Assembly: GCF_045679555.1 (NCBI RefSeq)
Contig: NC_092094.1
Coordinates: 10,534,319-10,598,318 of the forward strand
Length of the DNA: 64,000 bases
Source of the DNA: Salvelinus alpinus
Taxonomy: Eukaryota > Chordata > Actinopteri > Salmoniformes > Salmonidae
Direction of reading: 5' to 3'
Below, piece by piece: positions 49,466 through 61,953 of this stretch. Positions within the stretch are counted from its first letter, which is position 1, and each line of letters begins with the position of its first letter. The notes beneath the pieces are model-generated. The model ran no database searches, was not told where the DNA came from, and was given only the letters and a program-made list of their open reading frames with translations. A program made the translations under genes and the position numbers.

Positions 49466-49705
49466 TGACAGGGAAACCGACTCTGGACCCGACAGGGAAA
49501 CTGACTCTGGACCTGACAGGGAAACTGACTGAACCTGACAGGGAGAAAACGAAGCTGAAACTGACAGGGAGAACGACTCTGAACCTGACAGGGAGAATGA
49601 CCCTGGACCTTTCAGGGAAACTGACGCTGGACCTGACAAGGAAACTGACTCTGGACCTACCAGGCAGAACGACTCGGAACCTGACAGGGAAACTGATGCT
49701 GGACT
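49466..49705. repeat. 24-bp minisatellite, ctgacagggaaactgactct-ggac
   Basis: About ten diverged units. One unit is 22 bp and the next is 26 bp, so the frame is restored. Minus-strand translation is SVSLSGPE-like octads; the plus strand is also open (TGKLTLDL). Confidence 0.9.
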
Positions 49706-49789
49706 TGGAGAATGGTAGAGCTCTAGGCCTACTAGAGTGGTAACTGGTACCTTTGAGCCTTGCGGGTCAGGAGCCTGTTGACCCACCTG

Positions 49790-51835
49790 GGCTAGGGACT
49801 GAGGGACGACTAATGCTGGAGACCAATGACCTAGTGTAGCTGGAGACCAATGACCTAGTGTAGCTGGAGACCAATGACCTGGTGCAGCTGGAGACCAATG
49901 ACCTAGTGCAGCTGGAGACAACAGACCTCATGCTGCTGGAGACCAATGACCTAGTGTAGCTGGAGACCAATGACCTAGTGTAGCTGGAGACCAATGACCT
50001 AGTGTAGCTGGAGACCAATGACCTAGTGTAGCTGGAGACCAATGACCTAGTGCAGCTGGAGACAACAGACCTCGTGCAGCTGGAGACAACAGACATCGTG
50101 CAGCTGGAGACCAATGACCTAGTGTAGCTGGAGACCAATGACCTAGTGTAGCTGGAGACCAATGACCTAGTGCAGCTGGAGACAACAGACCTCGTGCAGC
50201 TGGAGACAACAGACCTCATGCTGCTGGAGACCAATGACCTAGTGCAGCTGGAGACCAATGACCTTGTGTAGCTGGAGACCAATGACCTAGTGTAGCTGGA
50301 GACAACAGACCTCGTGCAGCTGGAGACAACAGACCTCGTGCAGCTGGAGACAACAGACCCCATGCAGCTGGAGACCAATGACCTAGTGCAGCTGGAGACC
50401 AATGACCTTGTGTAGCTGGAGACCAATGACCTAGTGTAGCTGGAGACAACAGACCTCGTGCAGCTGGAGACAACAGACCTCGTGCAGCTGGAGACAACAG
50501 ACCCCATGCAGCTGGAGACCAATGACCTAGTGCAGCTGGATACAACAGACCCCATGCAGCTGGAGACCAATGACCTAGTGCAGCTGGAGACCAATGACCT
50601 AGTGCAGCTGGAGACCAATGACCTAGTGTAGCTGGAGACCAATGACCTAGTGTAGCTGGAGACCAATGACCTTGTGTAGCTGGAGACCAATGACCTAGTG
50701 CAGCTGGAGACCAATGACCTAGTGTAGCTGGAGACAACAGACCTCGTGCAGCTGGAGACAACAGACCTCGTGCAGCTGGAGACAACAGACCCCATGCAGC
50801 TGGAGACCAATGACCTAGTGCAGCTGGATACAACAGACCCCATGCAGCTGGAGACCAATGACCTAGTGCAGCTGGAGACCAATGACCTAGTGCAGCTGGA
50901 GACCAATGACCTAGTGTAGCTGGAGACCAATGACCTAGTGTAGCTGGAGACCAATGACCTTGTGTAGCTGGAGACCAATGACCTAGTGCAGCTGGAGACA
51001 ACAGACCTCGTGCAGCTGGAGACAACAGACCCCATGCAGCTGGAGACCAATGACCTAGTGCAGCTGGATACAACAGACCCCATGCAGCTGGAGACCAATG
51101 ACCTAGTGCAGCTGGAGACCAATGACCTAGTGCAGCTGGAGACCAATGACCTAGTGTAGCTGGAGACCAATGACCTAGTGTAGCTGGAGACCAATGACCT
51201 AGTGTAGCTGGAGACCAATGACCTTGTGTAGCTGGAGACCAATGACCTAGTGCAGCTGGAGACCAATGACCTAGTGCAGCTGGAGACCAATGACCTAGTG
51301 TAGCTGGAGACCAGTAACCTTGTGCAGCTGGAGACAACAGACCTCGTGCAGCTGGAGACAACAGACCTCGTGCAGCTGGAGACAACAGACCCCATGCAGC
51401 TGGAGACCAATGACCTAGTGCAGCTGGATACAACAGACCCCATGCAGCTGGAGACAAATGACCTAGTGTAGCTGGAGACCAATGACCTAGTGTAGCTGGA
51501 GACCAATGACCTAGTGCAGCTGGAGACAACAGACCTCGTGCAGCTGGAGACAACAGACCTCATGCTGCTGGAGACCAATGACCTAGTGTAGCTGGAGACC
51601 AATGACCTAGTGTAGCTGGAGACCAATGACCTAGTGTAGCTGGAGACCAATGACCTTGTGTAGCTGGAGACAACAGACCTCATGCTGCTGGAGACCAATG
51701 ACCTAGTGTAGCTGGAGACCAGTAACCTTGTGCAGCTGGAGACCAATGACCTTGTGTAGCTGGAGACCAATGACCTTGTGTAGCTGGAGACAAATGATCT
51801 AGTGTAGCTGGAGACAAATGATCTAGTGCTAGGGA
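49790..51835. repeat. 24-bp minisatellite, about 85 units
   Basis: Units of agctggagaccaatgaccta-gtgt alternate with agctggagacaacagacctc-gtgc and versions with ccccatgc and gctggatac. The alternation follows larger repeated patterns (for example ccccatgc units about every 250 bp around 50350-51440), showing higher-order duplication. Confidence 0.97.
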
Positions 51836-52269
51836 CTGAGGGCAGATGAGGGCTGAGGACTGAAAACCTAGCACAGGTAACTTGTGGCTTAACAGGGCAA
51901 GAGGATCTAAGCCTGGCGGGCTAAGGAGCTGTGGGCTGACTATGTCTGGAGACTGCGAGCCTAGTACAATGAACTTGGGGCCTTGTAAGACTGGGGGCTC
52001 TAAACCTGGTGGGATAGGCCTAACAACTTAGGCAGGGGGCAGGGCAGGAGAATGCAGAGCTGCAGATGGGGCAGCTAACTTATGGCCTAGCATGGCAGGG
52101 GGCTCTAAGCCTGGCGGGCTAGGACACTGTGTACCCAACAAAGAGGGGGTATGCGGTACATGCAGGGCAGGATACACTAGACCTACTTGAGGGTCAGGAC
52201 AGACTTGGCATACTGGGAAGGCAGGGAACTCTAAACCTGACCCTACCGGGATGAAAGACACTGACTCTG

Positions 52270-52410
52270 TTGGGAAGAAATGGAACTCTGACCCTACAAG
52301 GAAGGAAGGGAACTCTGACCTTACCGGGGAAGGAGGGGAACTCTGACCCTAGCGGGAAGGTTGAGAACTGTATCTCTACCGGGAAGCAAGGGAATTCTAA
52401 ACCTGACCCT
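52270..52410. repeat. 27-bp minisatellite, gaccctaccgggaaggaagg-gaactct
   Basis: Five diverged units of 27 (one 28) bp; minus-strand reading gives VRVPFLPCR-type nonads. Confidence 0.85.
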
Positions 52411-53401
52411 ACCGGGAAGGAAACTCTAAGCGTACCATGGAGGCAGGATACACTGGACCCCCTTGAGGGGCAGGACACTGAACGCCTGGTTACCAGCCGG
52501 TCCCACCAGGCTGTGACTGGAGAGGCCTCAACATCTGGGCTGTACTTGACCTCTGCAGTAGCTGCAGGCTGTGGCTCCATCCAAGAAGCAGGCTGTGGGC
52601 CAGGAGTAGTGAGGGAGTCCTGAGGGAGAGCAGGTGGAGTCTTTGAGGCTGAAGGTTCCAGGGTAGCAGACAGTCAAACCTCGGATACCCGAGCGGCCAA
52701 GATGGACGTCTGTTGGGAGAGCGGCTGGACCACCTCGGAGGGAGGTGGCGCTCTTGACTCTCTGGCAGATATGACGTAGGCTCCAGCCCGGGGGTCCTGG
52801 AGTGACGAAGATCTGTTGAATAGCTGGGCCACCTCGGGACATAGTAGGGGTCCCAATGGCCCCGTGGAGGTGGTGAACACTCAGGCCGGGAGCTCCTGGA
52901 GTAGTGTCTCTCATGGGAGTAGCCGGGCCGACTTGGGGAGTACTGGCAGTGATGGAGCTCCCGTGGCAGTGACAATGGCTCTAGCCGGAGTGGTGGTGGT
53001 CAGGAGAGTAGTGGCGGTACCGGTGCTCCCACGGTGGTGACTCAGGCGGGGAGAGCCTAGAGTACGCCCTCCTGATCTCTTGCTGCTTGTGACGTAGGTA
53101 CTCGCATTCTCTCATCAGCTCCCAACTGGAGAGGGTGTAGTCACTCCCTGACCACTGAGGAGGCCTGAAGCAGGGCTGGTAGTTTCTTAGATGAGAGAGG
53201 TTTGTAGGGCCTCACAACTCATCTTCCTCATGTGCATGATGGCTTTGTGTGGCGTTGAGGGCTGAAGTGGGTGGTGACAGGTGTCTCGTATGTCTTAGGG
53301 ATGCAGGATAACTCGTCTGTATCCTGGGGCGTGGAAACAACTCCTTTTATGGCTACTTCAACATCTCAATTATAGCAGATCAGAATCCGACGATACGAAG
53401 G

Positions 53402-53803
53402 ACCATGTAAAAGCTATTGGTCGCTAAATCTGGGGAAATGACGGACCATGTAAAAAACTGTTGGTCACTAAATCCGGCATGAAGGACTACAGAAAAACGG
53501 TTGGATGTTATGCCCTCACCCATCTGAGCGGTCGGTTGTGAATGCCCTCACCCACTATATACTTATAACTGATTGGTTTGGTTCTGCCCTTCGGTTGACG
53601 ATAACATTCTGACCTGACTGGGCGGGTGCAGTGTCCAGATGTACATTTCCAAGCGCTCTGATTGGTTGGGAATGGCAGGGCTATGATGGGTGAGGGATAA
53701 CTTAGGTAGGCTGAGCAGCCAAACTAACGGGACTTAAGGGAAACTGAAGGGACTTTGAGGGGAAGTTAGGTAGAGAGGAGAGGAGCAGGACGGACTTTTT
53801 TAC
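53402..53803 (+). repeat. right copy of the large direct repeat
   Basis: Counterpart of 47858-48333: ggtcgctaaatctggggaaa and tgacgataacattctgacct through gaggagaggagcaggac. Divergence between the 205-bp blocks looks like roughly 7-10 percent by eye, so the duplication is not recent. Confidence 0.9.
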
Positions 53804-56529
53804 ACTTCTTCTCTGCCTTAGTCCTGCTTGCAACCAAAGTATTTTGTTATCGGAACAACTTAGTCCTTTTTTAACAGACTAAGGGAAATGTATCTATTTG
53901 ACAAGCATTCCGTACAATATGAATAACGTGTTAACCACAGCAAATCTACTGTGGCAATTTACCCGAAACTTTGTATGAATGGAAACTAATGCTGGTGTAG
54001 CCTACTGTTATTATTTTATTAGTTTCCTATTTATGTTATCCAACATTGTCTGGTATGATCATTTCTTATCAAGATCGGGGTAAAATATCCCTTGACTGTC
54101 CATTTTGTAATGTGACCATAAATCAAGTCAATCGGGGGATTGAGTTATTAGTGCCAGAAGGGCGTGCACTGGAATCGAACCCATGATGACTCGGTATGTC
54201 TATATGTGCACACGGAAGGCAGAGGCCCTAATATTCATGCTTGTGCACTGTGTCCATGTGAGCCCTGTGGAACCTGGCATCGACCTCTATGTTGCCTTCC
54301 ATTCTTGGTGTGAATGACTTGAGGATATCCTGTTGACATGAGGGTCTCCTGCACCCATGTGTATGTGTGTGTTTGTGTGTGTGTGTGTGTGTGTGCCCCA
54401 CAGCAAACTGAATAATATATTTTTTTCAGCACACCTATAGTAAACCATGTCCACTACATTACAGTTACTGAGTTATTTATTTACCGATTCACATATGCCA
54501 TATTTACTCTGGGAAAGAAGTGAGTCTTTCAGAGGCAAATGAGGTAACTGGTCATCAGTTAGGGCTATTTTCAGCTTCATCACCAATGGGGAAAAGATGA
54601 CAAGTGAAAAATGATGGAGAAATTCTACAACAGGATTCCTAACAGTAATGATGAAAGTGGCATTCTTAGAACCGTTTTTTATTCCAACCCATTCATCAGC
54701 CTGTAGTAAAGCCATTACTCTGACGGTTTGTTTACTGTTTGTTTCCGTGGAGACAGAAGCCCCTAACGACTTGGCCTGACCTAGACGGTCGTTGGGTAAC
54801 AGATTATCGCAGGTGGCAAAACGTCCTTACACTGACATTTAACTCTGACATCCAACCCTGGGTCTGTATAGATAGAGGGGGCAGTTAAGCTGTGTCCACT
54901 ATGTTCATGGTCACCCATTCACAAAACATTTGATCACCACAAAAGTGAACTTCATTGGCCATCAATTAGCAAGCTGTGATAGCATGGGTTGAGTACATAG
55001 GCTACTGCATCAAAAACTGGTTCCCTTCTGGAGTGTAGATGCATCTTGGGTTTGGTGCTTCAGTTTTGACACAGACATTAATCAACTGTGTTCCTAGGAA
55101 AGATTGTTGATCTTGTTTCGGATTATTTCTCACAGTCTTCAAAGTACATCATGTGTGAAGCATATGAAACCGGAGCTCCAAGTTGGTGGACAAGGTTGTG
55201 TAAGAGAGAGATTCATTTACAGTGTGGGCCTACCCTACAATCATCTTTAGGAACATGACACAAACAAAAGAAAACTCTCCCTCAGAGGGTTGTAGCCATT
55301 CTTAATTGTACAGGTATGTAATGCTACTTACCACATGTTACTTACAGAACATATTAAACTGCAAACATGTTGCACTTTAATGCACAACTGCTTTGACTTA
55401 GGCCTACATCCAATATCAGGGGATAATAAAATCTAAATATGGGGAGCTAAACTCTTGACTACTTCTTCTCCTCTTACAGGCCTCGTCTAGTCGATTCAGA
55501 ATCAGTGGTTCTTATTAGGACGACATGGGCACCGAAAGCAGTACGGAAAGTGTCATTCAACCTTTCTCACTCTCTCACCTCTCTTACAAACCACTACCGA
55601 GCAGTTCTACTGTTACGGAGGCAACAGGACCTGAGTGGAGGTTACACTATAATTGGGGTGAGCATACATGTCGCTGTTTTTTTACACCCCCAGTCTCTCT
55701 GGGACCCCAAATGCTAGGTCACATTTCTGCGAGAGGCCCCCTGTTCCAAGTTGTAAAATGGAACCCTATAAGTGCTTGGAATAGGGGGGGGGGGGGGGGT
55801 ATTTTGGCAGAGGTTTCCTGAAGACGTTATCCACTGTGGGTGCTCAGGTGTCAGTCAAGCTAGCAGTTTCCATTGGCCCAGTCCAGGAGGGCCCCTGGTT
55901 GGATATGTGAAGCTGGTGCTTCACACTCTGCTTCCTGCTTTAGAACCCCTGTGGTTATTTCTGATTGGTAACAAGCATTCAAAATGCAACAGGAAAAAAA
56001 GACCTTGTAAAATCTACAGAGTTAAGATTTTTTTTGTGTAGGCAGGGGCTACAGTTTATAAGGTTAACTAAAGGACACTTGAACAGTCCTTTCAAAAACA
56101 TTATGGCTGTGATTTGTTTCTCTGAAATAATGGCCAGAACTGGTCAACACTGCAAGTCCCGAGTTGATGAAACTTTAAGAAGGGTAATAGGTGTTTACTA
56201 GTTGAGTTAGATTTAACAACATGTCACAGGGAGAGCAGTGAGTGACAGTGCAGCAAGTGTCATCACGTCAGTCAACCTGGGGAGGGCATCTGGTAGTTTA
56301 AAATGGTGTGAATATGATCAGCATCAGTGTAGACAGTGTAGACAGCCAACGGTAGCAAGTAGACTGCCTGGATTAGATTTCAGTACCTTCTGCAACTAAA
56401 AAGTGTATGCATTTAAATGGAGGAAACCATCAAGAAGCAAACTTTTCCTGGGCAGTAAAAAACTACCGAGAAAGTGATAGTTGGGGCCGTGGAGGTGAGT
56501 GAAGCTCTTACCCTTGAGAAGGGTAAAAG
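53804..56529. other. intergenic, upstream region of kcna6
   Basis: Contains (gt)n at 54367-54392, a poly-G run at 55785-55799, and an acceptor-like tcttctcctcttacag at 55480 that could start a 5' UTR exon of the channel. No other gene is supported. Confidence 0.55.
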
Positions 56530-57981
56530 ATGACTGTTGTGTCCTGTGAGATCCAGGACGAGACTGTGGTAGTTTCTCCCATCTACCAAGATGATTGCGA
56601 CGTGGAGCGGGGCGATCAGGAGTGCAGCGAGAGGGTCGTCATCAACATCTCGGGACTGCGCTTCGAAACTCAACTGAAGACCCTCTCGCGCTTTCCCACC
56701 ACGCTCTTGGGAGACCCGCGTAAAAGGATGCGCTTTTTCGATCCGTTGAGAAATGAGTACTTTTTTGACAGGAATAGACCCAGCTTTGATGCCATCCTCT
56801 ATTATTACCAGTCTGGAGGAAAGCTTAGGAGACCTGTCAACGTTACCATGGACATTTTCATGGAAGAAATGACATTTTATGAAATTGAAGAGGAAGCCAT
56901 AGATATGTTTAAAGAAGATGAAGGTATGATCATAGAGGTGGAACGTCCGATGCCTGACAACGAGTTTCAGCGCCAGTTGTGGCTTTTGTTTGAGTACCCG
57001 GAGAGCTCAGGGCCTGCCCGGATGATCGCTGTCGTATCAGTCAGTGTGATTGTAATATCCATTGTGATCTTCTGTCTCGAGACTTTACCACAGTTCAGGG
57101 AAGATACCAGCGCAGACCTACCATTAAGTAATCACCTTACCACGAATGGGACTACTCTCCATAAAAAACCCAATCTATTCACAGATCCGTTTTTTATGGT
57201 GGAGACACTTTGCATCGTGTGGTTTTCCTTTGAGTTTCTCGTGAGGTTTTTATCTTGTCCGACCAAACCGGCTTTTTTCAAAAACGCAATGAACTCCATC
57301 GATATCTTAGCGATTGCACCTTATTTCATCACCCTTGGCCTTGAACTAGCAGAGCAACAGGGAGCAGGAAGCGAGCAGGCCATGTCGTTAGCCATTCTCA
57401 GAGTCATCCGTTTGGTTCGAGTGTTCAGGATTTTTAAACTTTCCAGGCACTCCAAGGGTCTCCAAATTCTGGGCCAGACACTCCACGCCAGCATCAGCGA
57501 ACTCGGGCTTTTGATATTCTTTCTTCTCATAGGGGTTATTCTGTTCTCCAGCGCTGTTTACTTTGCAGAGGCAGACGACCCTGAATCGGGATTCTCAAGT
57601 ATCCCCGCCGCGTTCTGGTGGGCGGTGGTGTCCATGACTACGGTTGGATATGGAGACATGTGCCCGGTTACTATTGGTGGCAAAATAGTGGGATCTATGT
57701 GTGCCATCGCAGGAGTGCTGACCATAGCCCTACCTGTCCCTGTTATCGTGTCCAATTTTAACTACTTCTATCACAGAGAGCGTAATGACGAGGAAACCGC
57801 CGTGTATAGCCACGTGACTTGTGGTCAACAGAACGCTTCATTCGGAGAATTCAAATCGACCAGCGACAGCAGACAGTCTCTCACCAAATCAGAGTACACG
57901 GAAGAGGATTCTTGCGAGACTATCAGATTAACAAACTTCAACCCATTTGAACATTACACTGGCAAGCTGACGGATGTATGA
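56530..57981 (+). CDS. kcna6: voltage-gated K+ channel Kv1.6-like
   Basis: Alpha subunit of a Shaker-type delayed-rectifier potassium channel; tetrameric, in the plasma membrane of neurons. A single uninterrupted 483-codon exon, as usual for Kv1 genes. T1 tetramerisation domain 35-135 ([34 protein letters not shown]). S1 166-184; S1-S2 loop with NGT glycosylation site at 206; S2 222-241; S3 255-272; S4 287-307 with Arg every third residue ([17 protein letters not shown]); S5 323-345; selectivity filter TVGYGD 371-376; S6 with PVPV 402-405; C-terminal PDZ ligand TDV. The tail YSHVTCGQ and the LPQFR segment after S1 favour Kv1.6 over the other subtypes, and Kv1.1 follows downstream as in the vertebrate cluster. 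The start at 56530 leaves 35 residues before T1. Position 378 after GYGDM is Cys, unlike most Kv1. Subtype less certain than family. Confidence 0.93.
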   Translation: MTVVSCEIQDETVVVSPIYQDDCDVERGDQECSERVVINISGLRFETQLKTLSRFPTTLLGDPRKRMRFFDPLRNEYFFDRNRPSFDAILYYYQSGGKLRRPVNVTMDIFMEEMTFYEIEEEAIDMFKEDEGMIIEVERPMPDNEFQRQLWLLFEYPESSGPARMIAVVSVSVIVISIVIFCLETLPQFREDTSADLPLSNHLTTNGTTLHKKPNLFTDPFFMVETLCIVWFSFEFLVRFLSCPTKPAFFKNAMNSIDILAIAPYFITLGLELAEQQGAGSEQAMSLAILRVIRLVRVFRIFKLSRHSKGLQILGQTLHASISELGLLIFFLLIGVILFSSAVYFAEADDPESGFSSIPAAFWWAVVSMTTVGYGDMCPVTIGGKIVGSMCAIAGVLTIALPVPVIVSNFNYFYHRERNDEETAVYSHVTCGQQNASFGEFKSTSDSRQSLTKSEYTEEDSCETIRLTNFNPFEHYTGKLTDV

Positions 57982-59218
57982 AAAACAAGCATCGGCCTAG
58001 TTGAGCAGGAAAAAAACAGTCTCCGTGAGTGGCCCCTGGGTACTTTATTAAGCGCGATGTTACGCACGCTGTTAGTTGGCATGTAAATCTTCAAATATCT
58101 TGAATTAATTTGATGGATACCTACAGTAGGCTTATAGCTTCGTTACAGTAATGCCAGGTCAGTGCCAGTCCTATGTGCATGTTTGAATAATTGCGCGCGT
58201 TTTTATTCACGCTATTACGCAGTGTTTGTTGTCATATAATCTTCAAATAGCTGGAATTAATTAGTTTGACACCTGCAGTAGGCCTATAGCTTTATCCCCA
58301 CAACAATCTTTAGAACTGGGTTTCTTTTGCATGGCCTATAGAATTTCTGAACTCAGAGCGCCACTGTGTGGTTCAAACGCAGTCGTGCAGCAGACGCTTC
58401 TAAGGCAATTTGGGTTATCTGAACAGTGTGCAAGACATTGCTGATGATCAAAGTGTGTGTGTGTGTATTATTTACTCATGACTATACATACATTGTCCCT
58501 AACAAGCTTGTTAGGAACATTCTGGATTGAAGTGATGGAATATAACCCAACGAAAAAGCATTCTCTTCTTTCTACTTGCAGGGTACAAGATCAAAGACCC
58601 TTGCCTTTCTGCTACACTTGAAAGAAAATGCAAGCAATTCCATATATGTTTGTAACTGGAAAAGTCAAGATAGTGATCAAACATCACACACTTGTCCCAT
58701 GAACTACTGGCCAGCAATGTGAGATGACAGGTGCTGCTACATCATCAAATGGAAAGCCCCTTGAACAAACTACCAATCTGAATGTTCAATTAACCTTTCA
58801 ATGTACTTTGAAATGTATTCAATGAACTGAAATAACAACTGTGTAGATATCCTGTAATGTATTGTTGTAAATATGCATTTTTTTAAATGCTATCCTTATT
58901 TTCTCAGCTCAGAATCTAAATGCAAACATGCCTTGCTCTGTGTGCCTTTGTGGAAAATTTTGAAGGAACTATTTGTGTAGTCCTTTATTTTATATAACTA
59001 TTTATTGTACACAAATTCAGATTTAGCTGTAAATGGTCCTTGGGAAGGAATCACTGGTGTTAAAATAACTTCCCCCTAGGAATTTGAATTATGTCTGCAT
59101 GTAAAGAGAAATCAATTGTTCTATAAAATGTTAATGAAAGGTCTATTTCTATTTTTCTAAGATTGTAGAATTGTATGTGAACTTTTGAACTATATTTTTT
59201 AAATAAATAAATCCTCAT
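57982..59218 (+). other. kcna6 3' UTR and polyadenylation signals
   Basis: Unique AT-rich sequence after the stop, with overlapping AATAAA hexamers at 59202-59211, directly before a LINE insertion. A short (gt)n lies at 58452. Confidence 0.6.
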
Positions 59219-60735
59219 TATTTTGTTTTAATATTAACTACCGTTCCTCCCAATGAGAGGGGGGTCTTCTCATTCTTTGTTGATTTCAAAAAAGCTTTTG
59301 ACTCAATATGGCATGAGGGTCTTCTATACAAATTGATGAAAAGCGGTGTTGGGGGTAAAACATACGACATTATAAAATCCATGTACACAAACAACAAGTC
59401 TGCGGTTAAAATTGGCAAAAAACACACATTTCTTTCCATAGGGCCGTGGGGTGAGACAGGGATTCAGCTTGAGCCCTAACCACTTCAACATATATATCAA
59501 CAAATTGGTAAGAGCACAAGAACAGACTGAAGCACCCGGCCTCACCCTACTAAAATCTGAAGTCAAATGTCCACTGTTTGCTGATGATCTGGTGCTTTTG
59601 TCCAAAACCAAGGAGGGCCTATAGCAGCACCTAGATATTTTGGACAGATTCTGTCAGACCTGGGCCCTGACAGTAAAATTGTGTTCCAAAAAAGGTCCAG
59701 TTGCCAGGACCACAAATACAAATTCCATCTAGACACCGTTGCCCTAGATCCCACAAAAAACGATGCATACCTCGGCCTAAACATCAGCGCCACAGGTAAC
59801 TTCCACAAAGCTGTGAACGATCTGAGAGACAAGGCAAGAAGGGCCTTCTATGCCATCAAAAGGAGCATAAAATTCGACGTACCAACTAGGATCTGGCTAA
59901 AAATACTTGAATCAGTTATAGAACCCATTGCCCTTTATCGTTGTGAGGTCTGGGGTCCGCTCACCAACCAAGAATTCACAAAATGGGACAAACACCAAAT
60001 TGAGACTGCAAAATTATCCTCCGTGTACACAAAATAATTACTTGACACATTGGAAAGAATTAACAAAAAAACTGAGCAAACTAGAATGCTATTTGGCCCT
60101 AAAAAGAGAGTACACAGTGACTGACACAAAATTAAGGAAAGCTTTGACTATGTACAGAATCAGTGAGCATAGCCTTGCTATTGAGAGAGGCCGCCGTAGG
60201 CAGACCTGGCTCTCAAGAGAAGACAGGCTATGTGCACACTGCCCACAAAATGAGGTGGAAACTGAGCTGCACTTCCTAACCTCCTGCCAAATGTATGACC
60301 ATATTAGAGACACATATTTCCCTCAGATTACACAGATCCACAAAGAACTAGAAAACAAACCCAATTTTAATAAACTCCCATATCTATTGGGTGAAATACC
60401 ACAGTGTGCCATCACAGCAGCAAGATTTGTGACCTGTTGCCACAAGAAAAGGGCAACCAGTGAAGAACAAACACCATTGTAAATACAACCCATATTTATG
60501 TTTATTTATTTTCCCTTTTGTACTTCAACCATTTGCACATCGTTACAATGCTGTATATATATATACATAATATGACATTTGAAATGTCTTTATTCCTTTC
60601 GAACTTTTGTGAGTCTAATGTTTACTGTTAATTTATATATTGTTTATTTCACTTTTGTTTATTATCTATTTGACTGCAATGTCAACAAACATATGTTTGC
60701 CTTGCTAATAAAGCCCATTGAATTGAATTGAGAGA
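59219..60735 (+). mobile_element. 5'-truncated LINE (I/Nimb-like), decayed
   Basis: Reverse transcriptase pieces on the plus strand: FFVDFKKAFDSIWHEGLLYK, then a GxxQGxxLSP-like stretch with frame breaks, and LFADDLVLLS (the FADD catalytic motif) near 59577. Downstream are AFYAIKRSIKFDVPTRIWLK, LESVIEPIALYRCEVWGPL and a C-terminal zinc-knuckle-like CAHCPQNEVETELHFLTSC. The 3' end is aataaagcccattgaattga-attga, the short-repeat tail expected of this LINE group. Several in-frame stops and shifts show it is dead; the 5' half is absent. Confidence 0.88.
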
Positions 60736-61953
60736 GATCCAGAGGAAAGAAAGTAGTGTAAAAGAACACCTATAAGATGGCTTCCCTCTCTGTAACATTA
60801 TTAATGGATTTGGAGTGTTAAGCACAATGGTACCTAGATAGCTGAGCTTTACAGTGAGTGGGCTTGATCCCTCCAATTACTCCCAGTTCCATTCTCATAT
60901 ATCACATACAGTAGTGCTGTTGTCAGATGTGTGCTTTGTGCTTTATAACAACCACAAGATAAGCTGTAATACAATGTATTATACATCTGTCTGATCATGT
61001 AATACTATGTCAGTGATTAGGTCATGGTAATATCACGGAGAGAGTGTCATGGAGATGTGTTGTGCAGAGAGGGAGGGTTGGGAATACAGTCCATTTCTTA
61101 TTAATGATATTCGAGTTCACTACAATTTATGTTTTCCTTAATGTCTATCAATGGATTGTCAATGGATCATGTCCATAGCAGCCTTCCCTATTGTTGAGTG
61201 CCCGGTTGACTGTAACAACTTAAAAAAGGATATTGTTGATTTACAATTGTAATTTCGAATGAAATAGATGGCCTAACTCACAAAACGAATTTTACATTTT
61301 AATGCTAGGCCTACAGAACACTATTTGAGTTGTAGCATTAATCCTAGACTCGTTCCTAATGGATATATCGATAAAGCTACACAGATGTGATGAAATTACA
61401 ATGTGTGGTAATAAATATTGAGTTGTGGGATATTGATACAATTAGCTTCATCTGCTGGCTACATTGGCACATGGCCATTGGTGTATTCATGCCTATAGGC
61501 CTACTTCTACAGTATGTACAATTAATCATGCTTTGTAAATTATCATATCTTTTTTTGTTTATTACATCCATAAGATCCAAAAGTAATGACCCTAGACATT
61601 TTTCGAATTTGGTATGTTAATTAGATCAATTTTAAAAACACACATAACAAAAGACAATTTCATAAAATCATCAAGGATGACGCGAAAGAGTTAGGAGTTG
61701 TCTGATCATTTATAAGCCAATAACTAACATTCACTAATGGAGGACTTCTATTAAAAAAAAAGTTAATTAAATGAACTCACTGTAACTTGAAACAGATCTA
61801 TCTTAAAACAGTAACATGCCTGTTTTCAATTAGTCCTATCGATTAGATTGACAGTAACAACAACAGAACATTGCGCCATGCACTAGGAAGGGCAGGGGGT
61901 AGGTGGTCAGGATAATGGTCGAGCGCGCTCTGTTCGGAGACGCGCTGCTCGAG
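60736..61953. other. intergenic between kcna6 and kcna1
   Basis: AT-rich, no coding or repeat assignment; CpG density rises after 61910. Confidence 0.55.

Larger units (their letters stand above)
48828..53190 (-). pseudogene. repeat-rich minus-strand coding-like region, unknown
   Basis: I do not recognise this gene. From a plausible acceptor (ctctctcatctaag) at 53190 the minus strand reads NYQPCFRPPQWSG, then WELMRECEYLRHKQQEIRRA and an R/Y/H/S/P-rich stretch, switching frame once near 52985. It then passes through proline-rich tandem repeats to about 48828. Sub-arrays have periods of 24, 24 and 24 bp with a 27-bp one at 52270-52410, all multiples of three. Two minus frames are open in long runs: one gives SPATLGHW/SPAARGLL octads (interrupted by TGA in four related units), the other VSSYTRSL octads for 667 codons. 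Frame switches near 52500, 52230 and 49265 would be needed for one protein. It may be a decayed low-complexity gene, a gag-like protein of an element bounded by the flanking direct repeats, or simply stop-poor repeats. Confidence 0.35.

Noticed and set aside
54160-54200. tRNA-like ggaatcgaacccatgatgac stretch
   Set aside because: Resembles a B box on the minus strand but no A box or cloverleaf could be found around it.
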